Below, in pieces: positions 34,811 through 45,278 of a stretch of 64,000 nt of DNA; position 1 is the first letter of the stretch, and each line of letters starts with the position of its first letter. A program made the position numbers and the translations under genes. The notes beneath the pieces are model-generated. The model was not told where the DNA came from. It did no database searches and saw nothing but the letters and a program-made list of their open reading frames with translations. The stretch is from contig VIRR01000535.1 in assembly GCA_008638375.1 (NCBI GenBank), positions 1-64,000 on the forward strand, read 5' to 3'. The stretch comes from Nyssa sinensis. Taxonomy: Eukaryota > Streptophyta > Magnoliopsida > Cornales > Nyssaceae.

Positions 34811-35054
34811 TGTTGGGGCAATAAAGCAAACACCTTAAAAATAATGGAGAAATGAATTGAGCGTATTTTATTGATGACTCCTCTACTTACAAACTGAAAT
34901 AGCCACACAATAAATAGACTTTGATAAAGCTAACTGATAAAGATAAACGTCACTCAAACTAAATCTACCCATCTAGATTAAACTCCATCTTAGAAAAAGA
35001 TAACAACTAACTAAGATAAATATGACCAATTAATAATCTAGATTAACTTCAACA
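34811..35054 (-). repeat. Copia C 3' LTR
   Basis: Plus-strand bounds are tgttggggcaataaag and aacttcaaca. The complement of a polypurine tract (tccccccttaattc, 35055-35068) follows. Confidence 0.92.
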
Positions 35055-35068
35055 TCCCCCCTTAATTC

Positions 35069-35837
35069 AAATTTTTATTTTGTTTGTCAATTCCAAGCAT
35101 GTCTTTCAACTTGATAAATGATTCTAACTTCAGAGGCTTTATGAAAAGGTTTGCCCCTTGTACTTCAGACTTGCAATAAACAAGTTGGAGCTCATTCTTC
35201 TTCACCTAATCACGTAAGAAATGAAAGCGCGTATCGATAAGCTTACTTCTTCCATAAGTAATTAGGTTCTTTGCTAAATCAATAGCTGAAACATTATCAA
35301 CAAAGATTTTTGTGGGCCCGCTGATCTAAACATGAATTTGACCCAATAAATTTCATAACCAAATTTCTTGACACGCACTTGAAGCTGCTACAACATACTC
35401 TGCTTCACAGGTTGAGAGAGCCACAATGGGTTGTTTCTTTGAAGACCATGAGAAAATAGTTGAGCCATAGTAGAATACATAGCCAGAAGTGTTCTTTCGA
35501 TCATCTTGATCTCCTCCCCAATCACTGTCAGAGAAACCTATAAGATCACCTTTGGCCTCTGAAGAATAAAATAATCCATGGTCATAGGTGCCTTTTATAC
35601 AACGCAATATTCTCTTTGCAGCTTGTAGATGGGATTGACAAAGTGCTTCCATAAACCTGCTAATCAAACCGACACCATATGAAATGTCTGGCCATATGCA
35701 TGTTAAGTACCTCAAGCTTCCAACCTTTCTTTTAAAATATGTGGGATCTACAGCTTCATCACTACCTTCCTTTGATAACTTTGTTCCAATTTCAACTAGA
35801 GTTTTCACAAGATTACACTTAAGCATTTCTGATGATG
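35069..35837 (-). pseudogene. Copia C RNase H and RT C-terminus
   Basis: The minus strand reads TYFKRKVGSLRYLTCIWPDI, then AAKRILRCIKGTYDHGLFYS, SDSDWGGDQDDRKNTSGYVF, WSSKKQPIVALSTCEAEYVV and ACQEIWL. It continues past a stop as IFVDNVSAIDLAKN and GRSKLIDTRFHFLRD down to about 35080. These are the RNase H motifs of Ty1/copia (SDSDW, STCEAEY, DNxSAI). Several stops interrupt it. Confidence 0.83.
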
Positions 35838-36215
35838 CTATTGATACTAATGGAGATCTAGTGCACCTGGCTATGTTTGCAGATTGTGACCTCATCACAT
35901 TTGAAAAGGCAGTTCAGAACAAGAAATGGGTTGAAGCCATGAATGTGGAGATAAAAGTAATAGAGAGAAATGACACGTTGGGAACTCACTGACATCCCAC
36001 ATGGACACAAAGCAATTGATGTGAAATGGGTTTTCAAAACCAAAATCAAACCAACCCCATATGAAATGTTCGGCCATGTGCATGTTAAGTACCTCAAGCT
36101 TCCAACCATTCTTTTAAAATATGTGGGATCCACAGCTTCATCACTACCTTCCTTTGACAACTTTGTTCCAGTTTCAATTGGAGTTTTCACAGGATTACAC
36201 TCAAGCATTTTAAAC
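35668..36215 (-). repeat. Duplicated RT segment flanking the inversion
   Basis: About 170 bp (catatgaaatgt..aagcattt) occurs at about 35677-35838 and 36060-36212 in the same orientation. Both encode GTKLSKEGSDEAVDPTYFKR and VGSLRYLTC.WP.ISYGVGL on the minus strand. The two copies differ by several substitutions. Confidence 0.82.
35838..36053 (+). pseudogene. Inverted copia RT N-terminal segment within copia C
   Basis: Here the sense strand flips. The plus strand reads HLAMFADCDLITFEKAVQNK, KWVEAMNVEIKVIERNDT, then after a frameshift TDIPHGHKAIDVKWVFKTKI. This is the start of a copia RT domain, in the opposite orientation to the rest of copia C. On both sides the minus strand carries copies of the same RT C-terminal stretch (see 35668-36215). 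Confidence 0.82.
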
Positions 36216-36892
36216 TTCTTCAAAATCTTAGTAGCATACCTCTTTTGGCAAATAAAAATTTTAGCCTTGCTTTGTACAACCTCAATGCCGAGAAAATAAG
36301 ACATAGGACCAATATCTGTTATCTCGAACTCTCGCATCATAGCTTGCTTAAATTATTCCATCACGCTGAGATTGTTGCTAGTAAAAATCAAATCATCAAC
36401 ATAGAGACAAACAATCAGCAAATCACCAGCAGCATTCTTCTTTGTGTACAGAGCATGCTCACATGTGCATTTTTTAAATCCATATTCCTGAAAAAAAAAA
36501 AAAAAGTGTCTATGCATTTGTTCCATGCTTTTGTAGCTTGCTTCAGCCAATAGAGGGCTTTCTTAAGCCTACAGACTTTGTTTTCATCACCCTTTTTCAC
36601 ATATCCAGCAGGTTGCTTTACATAAACTTTTTCATGAAGGTGCCCATTTAAAAATGCCGACTTCACGTCCATTTGGTGGATATTCCAACAATTTTGTGCA
36701 ACCAATGCAATCACTAATCTCACAGTTTCAATTCTAGCAACAGGAGAGAATACCTCTTAATAATCAAGACTTGGCCGTTGCTCGTAACCTTTTGCAACTA
36801 ACCTTGCTTTGTATCAGTTAATTTCACCATTCGGCTTGATTTTTGTTTTGAAAACTCATTTCACATCAATTGCTTTGTGTCTTTGTGGGATG
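36216..36892 (-). pseudogene. Copia C reverse transcriptase core
   Basis: The minus strand reads DVK*VFKTKIKPNGEIN, ARLVAKGYEQRPSLDY, VARIETVRLVIALVAQNCWN, IHQMDVKSAFLNGHLHEKVY, GYVKKGDENKVCRLKKALYW, then an A/T run at 36491-36506 that shifts the frame. It continues GFKKCTCEHALYTKKNAAGD, LLIVCLYVDDLIFTSNN (catalytic YVDD intact), EFEITDIGPMSYFLGIEVVQ and QKRYATKILKKFKMLECNPV. Several stops are present. Confidence 0.85.
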
Positions 36893-36953
36893 TCAGAACA
36901 AGAAATGGGTTGAAGCCATGAATGTGGAGATAAAAGCAATAGAGAGAAATGAC
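36893..36953 (+). pseudogene. Second small inverted RT segment
   Basis: The plus strand reads QNKKWVEAMNVEIKAIERND, the same peptide as in 35900-35970, directly abutting the minus-strand RT start at DIPQRHKAIDVK. In a normal copia this peptide precedes that one on the same strand, so a piece of about 60 bp is inverted in place. Confidence 0.8.
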
Positions 36954-37240
36954 AATTACCTCAAAATCAGTTAACCGTGTGGATGGCTATAGATTTCGCT
37001 TTGGTCTGCCAACATTTAATGGAACAAGTGATGTTGATACTTCATAGGCAGGAGCTGATTGTGATTCTTCATTAGCTGGAACACTTTGTGATGTAATGGC
37101 TTCATCTTCAAGGTCAATGAGAATAGAACTTTGCCGTGAATCATGCTCCACCTCTTCGCCCTAGCTCCAAGCATCTTCTTTATCAAACATTACATCCCTA
37201 CTCACAATTATTTGTGATGTGATTAAATAGTTTGTAGCCA
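36954..37240 (-). pseudogene. Copia C integrase-RT linker
   Basis: The minus strand reads fragments such as FDKEDAWS, EEVEHDSRQSSILIDLEDEA and SAYEVSTSLVPLNVGRPKRN, an acidic linker usual between copia integrase and RT. Frameshifts are present. Confidence 0.55.
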
Positions 37241-37987
37241 TTAATAAGCCCAGATTTGTAGCCAATGAATATTATTTTTTCCCCTATCATCTAACTTCGT
37301 CCTCGTTGCACTTGGAACATGAGCATAAGCAATTGAGCCAAACACCTTCAGATGCTTTACACCTGGTTTGAACCCGCTCCAAGCTTCTTCAGGTGTGATA
37401 TTTTGTACACTTCTGGTTGGAGATCTATTCAACAAATAAACAGAGCATGAGATAGCTTCAGCCCAAAAAGTATTTGGCATACCTTTGGCCTTTAACATGC
37501 TTTGTGTCATATCCATGATGGTTCGGTTCTTTTTTTCGGCGACTCCATTGTGTTGCGGTGTGTATGGAATTGTCACTTCATGTTCTATTCCTTAATCTGC
37601 ACAATACTTAGCAAACTCATTGGAAGTGTATTCACTCCCACCATCAGTTCGCAGAACTTTTATAAGGTATCCACTTTGTCTTTCAACTAGGGTCTTGAAA
37701 TGTATGAAATAATCAAAAACTTCAGACTTTATTTTCAAAAAATAGACACATATTTTTTTACTAAAATCATCAATAAAAGTCAAAAAGTATCTGTTCTTTC
37801 CATTCGACATAATATTCATTGGGCTACACATATCAGAGTGTATCATTTCAAGTGGTTTTAAGACACGCCAAGCCCTTTCAGCTACAAATGGCCATCTATG
37901 TTGCTTCCCAAAAATGCATCCTTCATAAAATTGTTCAGGATGATTTATAAATGGTAATCCCTTCACCACATTCTTTTGAGCTTGCAA
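37241..37987 (-). pseudogene. Copia C integrase
   Basis: The minus strand reads [27 protein letters not shown] (zinc-binding Cys), [14 protein letters not shown] (first Asp), [38 protein letters not shown] (second Asp), a stop, then EVTIPYTPQHNGVAEKKNRT (Glu). It continues AISCSVYLLNRSPTRSVQNI and KHLKVFGSIAYAHVPSATRT. The D,D,E residues are present. A stop and a C-terminal frameshift inactivate it. Confidence 0.88.
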
Positions 37988-38640
37988 CTTTAAGCTTCAA
38001 AAATTTAAATATCCAAATTGAAGATGCCACAACCAAGAATCATCTTTTACAATTGCATTTAAACAAGGATAAACATCATTCTTAATTTCAATGCGGAACA
38101 TACGATTTTTTGTCAGTGGAGCCTTAAGAATGAGTTTACCTTTGTTATCAGCCATGGTAATCTAATTATCTCGAAGCCGCATATCATACCCCTTCTCCAA
38201 AAGCTGTCCCAAACTCAATAAATTACTTTTCATACAGGGGACGCAGAACACATCGGATATATATTGATGATTTCCATTCTTCAGTTGAATGAGAATTCGC
38301 CCTTTGTCCATCACTGGAATTGTGCTGTCATCTACAAACTTGGCTTTGGATTACACCGATTCATCTAAATTAACAAATAATTCTTTCTTGCCGCACATAT
38401 GGTTGGTACAGCTGGTGTCCAAGAACCACGTGTTTTAGTCTCCATTGTTGAGAAAACCATCAGTAGAGTGTGATTTTCTTCACTTTCACCTATTTGAGCA
38501 TAACTCGCATGTTCTCCATCCTAATTCTCCTTTTTGAATCTGCACGCAGATGCATAATGACCAAGGCATTGACATTCATAGCATTTCATATTTGATTTAT
38601 CATATTTTTCTCGCCCTCGTCCACGTCCATGTCCACGACC
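37988..38640 (-). pseudogene. Copia C zinc knuckle and protease region
   Basis: The minus strand reads MKCYECQCLGHYASACRFKK (CX2CX4HX4C nucleocapsid knuckle), then after a stop NTWFLDTSCTNHMCGKKELF. The protease triad is DTS instead of DTG. KGRILIQLKNGNHQYISDVF, VPCMKSNLLSLGQLLEKGYD and KNRMFRIEIKND lead into the integrase. Stops are seen at several points. Confidence 0.78.
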
Positions 38641-39431
38641 ACTTTGTGAATTCCTATTGTTTGAATCTGACAGAGGGCTCTTATGCCATCCTAGTCCCGT
38701 ATTATGTCCATGGTTGCTCCTTCCTCATTTTTTATCATAATAGCCACCACGTCTTCCTCTACCACGATATCTGTTGGTTCCCTGGCCTTTTTTAACATCA
38801 GAATCTTCAACACCTTTCTCTTTTTTGATTGAGACTTGACTTTGAAATGCCTGCTCAATTGGCTTCTCGATGGACTTCTCATTCATGCGATGATCATGAG
38901 CTTTCAAGGAGCCCAACAATTTTTAAATCGTCATCTCAGACAAATTTTTTGATTCTTCAATCGCCACGACAATGTGTTCAAATCTCATTGTCAAAGTCCA
39001 TAAAATCTTTTCGATTAGAGTCACATCTTCAAATTTCTCCCCATCCATTCGCATTTGATTCACCACAAAGAGTGCTAGAGTAAAATAATCTGACACACTT
39101 TCAGATTTCTCTATCTACAAAAGTTCAAATTGTCACCGTAAAGTCTGGAGTCTCACCTTCTTAGCCTTCTCATCTCCCTTGTAGTATTTTTTCAAAATAT
39201 CCCATGCCTGCTTTGCTGTGGTTGCCCTTGATATCTTTTCAAAAACTGTTTCATCAACAGATTGATAAATGAGAAACAACACCTTCTGATCTTTCTTCTT
39301 GTTCTCTCGCAAGGCTTCTCGTTGGGCTATTGTTGCATTCTCTCTAGGATCAGCAAATCCATTCTCTACAATTTCAAGAATCTTTTGGTAGCCAAACAAC
39401 ACCTTCATTTGAATACACCAACGACCAAACT
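38641..39431 (-). pseudogene. Copia C gag, main part
   Basis: The minus strand continues from 42239 across S2: GRWCIQMKVLFGYQKILEIV, DETVFEKISRATTAKQAWDI, LKKYYKGDEKAKKVRLQTLR, QFELLQIEKSESVSDYF, then an Arg/Gly-rich tail (YRGRGRRGGYYDK) before the zinc knuckle. This is the UBN2-type gag of plant copia elements. A few stops are present. Confidence 0.82.
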
Positions 39432-42238
39432 TGTAATACCCCGACCCGGGGTACGGCACAAATATCGAGGTAAGTCGATACAATAATAAAACCCGAACTG
39501 TTTTAAGTTATGTTGCATAATTGAATGGATATGTATATATGAATATGTATGCATAATAATGTATTAAAGTGATCTCATGAATACATATATATATATAATT
39601 TGAGTACGGCTATATAAATATATATATGGTAAATTGAATAATATGTATATATATATATGTATATATATATATATAAGAAAAGTTGGTGAGGTGTCTTGGG
39701 TGCTCGGGTATGCTGCCACCGCAGCTACAGGTGGCAAGGGCCACCGACTGAGGGTCGGTTAAGGAATAAAGAAGGTAATTGAAGAGAGAAAAAAATAGAA
39801 TCAGACTTAGAGATAGAGAGAGAAAGCTGAAAATTGAGGTATAGCAGTTGCTTGAGAACAGGTAAACCCCTGCGCCTTTGTTCTTTAAATTCACTTTGTA
39901 TAATTATAGAATTGCTTACTGGAATAGTAGGATCTGAAACAAAGAAGGAAAAACAAAAGAAAAAGAAAGAAATTGAGTTTCGGTTAGAAATGGTGATTTA
40001 AAATAGGTGAACCTAAATGGAAAATTGAACCATAATATGCATAGGAAATTACCCCAGGATCTCAAAACACTTTGAATTAGATTAAATGGTCAAGAAATGG
40101 CCATTTTATGGCCGGTTATTCCCTCACCGGTGCAACGCCGGAAACTGGGAATGGGTGCATGAAACCGATGAGGTTGGAGGTTAAAAACAGTCCTAAAATA
40201 TTCCTTGCAATCTTAGATTTCATTGGGAAGAAAAACAGTGAATTTTGGACGTAAAACCATGAAGATCTGTGAGGAATTGCATTTTTTCGGCGACCGTGGT
40301 CGGAAAACCAACCGGAGAAGACGACCGGATAGTCGGGGGCTTCTTCGGGTCATAACGGGACCGGGTTTGGGTCGGACCGGGTCGGGACCCGACCGAAAGT
40401 GATTAGGGGCAGTGATGCTATGTCGTTTTGAATGTAAAATTAAAATCAATTGGGCTGTTTGGTTGCAGAGACAATAAATAGAGATGGGGTTTAGGGGTTA
40501 ACCGAACCATGGATAGGGATAGGGAATTGGGTTATTGTATTCCGGTTCTTGAATGAAACTGAACCGTTTGGTTCAAGAGAAAGGCTGACCGGTTTAGGGT
40601 TTTGGGGTCTGAACCAACTGGTTCAGACCGCAGCTTATGGGATTTATGAACCGGCCCCAAAAGTTTTGAATAATTACACTAAGGCCCAACGGAAAAATGT
40701 TAATTTTACAAAAATACCCCTGACTCAAAAGTAGGTCAAACGAGGTCCAAATAAGGTAAATGATTAGTCAATTTTTATTATCTCGGATGCTCTGAGTCCA
40801 ATGGTGAGGTCCGTTTCATGAGACAGAGTCCCAAAAAGTTACAACTTGTAAAAATGACCAAAATACCCCTGCTGCATAAGTGAGTCAAATGGACTCCGAT
40901 TAAATTAAAGAACTAGTGAATTTTTATTATTCCGAACCCTATGGACTCAATGGTGAAGTCTAAATTGGCATTAGAGATACTTAAGATGACGAGACGTAAG
41001 ATTGATGAATAAACATTTATTCTGAAACACGTTTATTGATATATAGGGAACTTGAAGGGGAAGGGCCCACTCACGAATTTCTAAGCTAAGATTTCATTAG
41101 AGGTAAGTAGATACCCTTTCTCTTCCATGTGGTGTTATCAAGCCAAGTTCATTCTTTTACTGCCAAACTTGTACTCCTGAGCGTATCTGATGTTATTGTC
41201 TCCACAATGTGATATTGTTCTATCTGGTGGACATTGATTATTGTTGTACTATTGTTATCATGTTGAATCGTGCTTTGAAATGCCTATTGTTATGTTTCCA
41301 TTGAATTAATGATATTCCATTTTTATATACTCCTATGGAATCATTTATGATCATGAAATGTTTATGTATACTGGATTTGTGCTCAGTCACAATATCCATC
41401 CGATGCTTTTAAATACACTGAAGACCTTCGGGTCGAGTCCGTGAACGGACATGTGGCCATACATTGGAATGCACTGAAGGGGGTAAACCGGGCCCCTAAG
41501 GACCGAGGGCGTGCTAAGCCCTGACATAGAATAAAAGCATCTCTTACACGATTGCTCAACTATAATTGTTGAATTACATTATTCTTGTGATTATCTTGTA
41601 TTGCGAGATATTCCTTTATTGATTTATTGTGATCAATTATATTGGCAGTACTTTCTTGTTATTGTATTATCGTCGAGAATTTCAGGACATTGTTATGCCA
41701 TTCCAACTGATTACACATTGTGACTCCACTGTTCATTTGCCATCATGACAATTGTTTCCATTGGCTATTATAGCATCTTATTTTTTTATGATTGGCTATC
41801 ATATTCTTATTCTTGGATTCATATTCTTTTATGATCCTCGATACCAGTGTCAGAGATCTGTATTTACTTGCTGGGCTCTTGTAGCTCATTCCACCCTACT
41901 TACCCCTTTTCAGGTAATGACACCGCAAGACCCCAATAGGAGTCTGGAAGCATAGGAGGATATTTTGAAGAATTGTATTAGACTATCTTTTAATTCTCCC
42001 ATGTATTCACCACCCACGGGTGCTGGTTATGTTTAGTTTTGACTTGGTACTGTAAAACCATATGATGTATGTTAAGACTTCCGCTGACTATTGTAGTGAT
42101 AAACTTCCACTGTTATTGTTTTAAGAATTTGGTACTTTGCATATTAGTACTATGATACAGGAATGGAAAAATTAGGGACGGCCTTAGGGTCGGCCCCGCG
42201 ACACGAAATCCGCATAGGGTGGGTTTCGGGTCGTGACA
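39432..42238 (+). mobile_element. S2: solo LTR (2,807 bp) inside copia C gag
   Basis: Starts TGTAATACCCCGACCC and ends GGGTCGTGACA, with perfect target duplications aaact (39427-39431 and 42239-42243). No internal region or second LTR is seen. Its ends match S3 (TGTAACACCCCGACC.. and ..GGGATGTGACA), and both carry modules with caatggtgaggtccgtttca and aaaatacccct; S2 has about two. AT-rich stretches with (TA)n lie at 39586-39674. Excision restores DGNKF-GRWCIQ in gag. Confidence 0.92.
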
Positions 42239-42298
42239 AAACTTATTCCCATCAAACTTTGGAAGATTGGGTTGAATGGAACCATTAAGTGCAACCAT
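42239..42298 (-). pseudogene. Copia C gag N-terminus
   Basis: The minus strand starts MVALNGSIQPNLPKFDGNKF, the usual start of this gag type (..PKFDGxNYxxWxxxM..), interrupted by S2 after the NKF region. Confidence 0.8.
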
Positions 42299-42465
42299 TT
42301 AGTGCTCTGTTCGTTGCTGCTTAAGATTCACTTCCAACTCAAACAAGCTTGGTTCAGAGAGGTTAACGAAGATGAGTCGAGGGAGCGCAGCGAGTGGCCT
42401 TAAGAGGAAGAAGAAGGGGGGTACGGTTTAGTTATGAAGGGAGAATATGGTGATACTAATAGAGA
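42299..42465. other. Rest of copia C leader
   Basis: The plus strand contains MSRGSAASGLKRKKKGG at about 42371, followed by a stop; not assignable. Such copia leaders are usually shorter than the ~600 bp between gag and primer site here. Confidence 0.4.
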
Positions 42466-42609
42466 TAATTTGGATCTTTATCGGCAACAAAGGTGTTGGC
42501 GGAGAACGGCGTCAACGGTATACTGATTCTTGAGGCGTCGGATTGTATCAGTGGGAGGATCCGAAAAGAAGACTTTGGAGGCGTGGCAGTAGAACTCGGA
42601 GCCGGTTGA
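42466..42609 (+). pseudogene. Captured polyamine oxidase gene fragment in copia C leader
   Basis: The plus frame from 42490 reads [20 protein letters not shown], then [19 protein letters not shown] and a TGA where the family has Trp. It matches the N-terminal FAD-binding part of plant polyamine oxidases (AAKVLAENG..ILEASDRIGGRIRKE.F.G..VELGAGW). An upstream piece (..IFIG) may be what is left of the VIxGAGxSGIS nucleotide-binding loop after a deletion. It is antisense to copia C and not functional. Confidence 0.68.
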
Positions 42610-42631
42610 ATCACCTTAGAGAAATCCAAGC

Positions 42632-42811
42632 TCTGAATCTGTGAATGAGGGTCACCCAGATAAGCTCTATGATCAGATATCTGATGTAGTGCTTGATGCC
42701 TGCCTTGAGCAGGATAGTGACACTTGCCGCTCGATTAGATTTGTTTTCGATGACGTTGGTCTTGATGCTGACAACTGCAAGGTCCTAGTCAATATTGAGC
42801 AACAGTGCTCT
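42632..42811 (+). pseudogene. Captured S-adenosylmethionine synthetase gene fragment in copia C leader
   Basis: The plus frame reads [58 protein letters not shown]. This is the N-terminal domain of plant SAM synthetase ([25 protein letters not shown].. and [19 protein letters not shown]), which makes S-adenosylmethionine from methionine and ATP in the cytosol. Roughly 35 residues normally between LEQD and DTCR are missing, yet the frame is kept, so an internal deletion accompanied or followed the capture. It is antisense to copia C. Confidence 0.85.
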
Positions 42812-42895
42812 TGATGCGGTATTGAATGAGTGGCAAAGGACAGTGATGGATTTGCCCGCGGGACTCCGAAAGGCTTATGAAATGGGTTTGGTCAA
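42812..42895 (+). pseudogene. Possible third captured fragment (RETICULATA-related-like)
   Basis: The plus frame beginning near 42798 reads [20 protein letters not shown], then RKAYEMGLVNSA, and stops resembling protein where the primer site begins (about 42899). It recalls a segment of chloroplast RETICULATA-related proteins (..LP.GL.KAYEMGLVSSAQ..), but that is from memory of the family and weak. It is not part of SAM synthetase. Confidence 0.38.
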
Positions 42896-42898
42896 CTC

Positions 42899-42914
42899 GG
42901 CTCTAATACCAGTT
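42899..42914 (-). other. Copia C primer binding site
   Basis: Minus-strand TGGTATTAGAGCC lies next to the 5' LTR: one base off the tRNA-iMet complement. Confidence 0.85.
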
Positions 42915-43158
42915 TGTTGGGGCAATAAGGCAAACACCTTAAAAATAATGAAGAAACGAATTGAGCGTATTTTATTGATGACTCCTCTACTAACAAACTG
43001 AAATAGCCACACAATAAATAGACTTTGATAAAACTAACTGATAAAGATAAACGTCACTCAAACTAAATCTACCCATTTAGATTAAACTCCATCTTAGATA
43101 AAGATTACAACTAACTAAGATAAATATGACCAATTAATAATCTGGATTAACTTCAACA
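42915..43158 (-). repeat. Copia C 5' LTR
   Basis: Same bounds as the left copy (tgttggggcaataagg and aacttcaaca), followed by the target duplication aaatt. Confidence 0.92.
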
Positions 43159-45270
43159 AAATTTTCATCCTGCATATCGCTTTGTTCAACTTCTGTCCTT
43201 CCTTTTCTTCGCTCAAACATAATGAAAATTTCAATGAATGCCCCAAGAAGTAAAAGTGATACAGAAAGAGGGAGGAAAATTATAAGAATGATTTAGTGGC
43301 CCTTTTTTGCAGTATGTTGATACACCATAGAGGAATTTTCGCAAGGTTGCAATCCCGTAGCATTGCCACACAAACCTTTGTTCCCCTACAATGACTCTGC
43401 GGGGGCATCTCTAAAGGCTTGGCTGTCAGCGATGGGACCTTACAACTCGTTGTATGAAATGTCAACATAAAACAAGCCACGCATTTCTTCAAAATCCTTT
43501 GGAATGGAACCATATAGGTTATTATGGGAAAGATTCAATGTCTCCAAACTCTGCAAACTTTTGATTTGCGATGGTATCTCCCCAGAGATTGAGTTATAAC
43601 TCAAATCAAGCTAAGATAGGTGAGTTAACTTACCTATATTAAGTGGAATCTTTTGACTAAACCTATTGTTGCTTAAGTTTAAGTGTGTCAGCTGCAACCA
43701 ATTATGTGGGTTTCCTGGTATTGACTCGTTCAATCTGTTTGTAGACAGATCAAGATACAGTAGTTCAGTTAGCGATCCAAGTTCTCGAGGTATACCACCA
43801 AAAAGTTGATTATCATTCAAAATCAACACCAATAAAGTCAACTTCCTGAATTCTTTTGGGATCTTCCCAACTAAAAGATTGGAAGAAAGATCAAGATACT
43901 TTAGTTGAGTAAAATTTCCTAGCTCTGGTGGTACGCTTCCAGTGATATTGTTCCCCGCCATCCGTAGGTCAGTCAATTGTTGACACTGTCCCCATTTATA
44001 TGAGATTTCACCGAAGAATTTATTGTAACTTAGTTACATGAATTGCAGATTTGGTAAACACCAAAATCTTCAGATATATTTCCAGTCAACTGGTTTGCAT
44101 CAAGTTGCACTCTGGCTAAACTTGAGCAGTCTCTCAAGCTTTTGGGGATTGGACCATTGAGTCGGTTATTGTTTACAATGAAGTTTTGAAGCTTTTTGCC
44201 CTGAAAAATCTGGTCCAGCAAATAGCCAGATAACTAATTTGTGTCGATTTCAAGTACGACCAAATTTTTTAGATTCCCAAATTCTTGTGGAATGGGACCT
44301 GAAAGTTGGTTTTGATGGAGAAACAAAATTTCTAAGCTTTTCAAATTACAGAATGAAGCAAGAATGGACCCATTTAGTTGATTCTCGCTCAATTCTAGAT
44401 CAATGATAGAATTAAAGTTTCCTAATTCTTTAGGAATAGGACCAGAAAGTTTATTGTTGTAGAGATGTAAAAGAGTTAAGGAGCTCAAAGCACCTAATGA
44501 CACTGGGATTGGGCCTGATAGATTGTTTGTTTGGAGGCTTAATGTCTCGAGTGTTTTCAACATTCCTATCTTTGGAGGGATGGGACCAGATAGTTGATTG
44601 TTGAACAGAAACAACACAATTAGCTTTCTTAAGTTTTCAAAAGTCCAAGGGATGGGACTGCTTAAAAGATTGGTATCCATGTACAGCTCAACAAGATTGG
44701 AGAGATTTCCCATTTCTAGAGGTATGGAACCAGAAAGGTAATTACTGTAGAGATATAAATAAGCCAAGTTGCTCAAATTGCCCAACGAAGATGGAATGGA
44801 ACCTTCAAGATTGTTGGTGTACAAAGCAAGCTCAATAAGTAGCTGACCTATTTCATGAGGAATTGAGCCGTTCAATTGATTTTTGACCAGGTGGAGGGTC
44901 TCAAGATTTGTTAGCAGGCTAATTTCTGGTAGGATTATTCTCGAAAACAGATTGATGGACAAATCAAGATATTTGAGTTTGGAGAGGTTACTGATTTGTG
45001 GTGGGATGGTACCAATTCACACTGAGTTCAAAATATGCAAGATTTGGGAGAGATGAAAATGGAAAATCATATAGTGTACCTTTTACACTTGAATTTGAGA
45101 GGTTCAATCTGTTGACAATTCCATCAATGTTGCTGGAAACTCCAATCCAAGTGCATGGGCTTGCACTTGCTTTTGAATGGATGGAAGAATTGGCAGTATT
45201 ATTAGGAGGAAGAGTCCATGAAACAATCCCCCACATGAATGAAATTGACTGAAAGTAATGCAAATGATAT
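43159..45270 (-). pseudogene. MIK2-like LRR receptor kinase, ectodomain and transmembrane part
   Basis: The minus strand starts in a recognisable N-terminal cap (SWTLPPNN.., CTWIGVSSNIDGIVNRLNLS), followed by about 20 leucine-rich repeats of the plant LxxLxLSxNxLxGxIPxxL type (for example NLAYLYLYSNYLSGSIPLEM and LTLLHLYNNKLSGPIPKELG). The C-terminal cap reads LSHNNLYGSIPKDFEEMRGL and GNKGLCGNATGLQPC, then a transmembrane helix near 43200-43300 (LIIFLPLSVSLLLLGAFIEI) and FERRKGRTEVEQSDMQDEN. The kinase continues at 34805. Stops and frameshifts occur (near 45000, 44233, 44030 and 43610). No signal peptide was found; copia D adjoins that end. Related proteins are plasma-membrane receptors for wall or peptide signals; this one is dead. 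Confidence 0.87.
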
Positions 45271-45278
45271 GCAGACAC

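Larger units (their letters stand above)
34811..43158 (-). mobile_element. Copia C: Ty1/copia retrotransposon with rearranged RT and captured gene fragments
   Basis: 244-bp LTRs (34811-35054 and 42915-43158), with target duplications aaatt (34806-34810 and 43159-43163). Orientation is minus: primer site, leader, gag, protease, integrase, RT, RNase H, polypurine tract. The gag-PR-INT-RT-RH order is diagnostic of Ty1/copia. LTRs differ at 9 of 244 positions by eye (about 4%). Solo LTR S2 is inserted in gag; without it the element is about 5.5 kb. The insertion lies between the transmembrane and kinase segments of the receptor gene, and removing it restores the reading ..SDMQDEN-..ISISTSNGKE. 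Confidence 0.92.
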
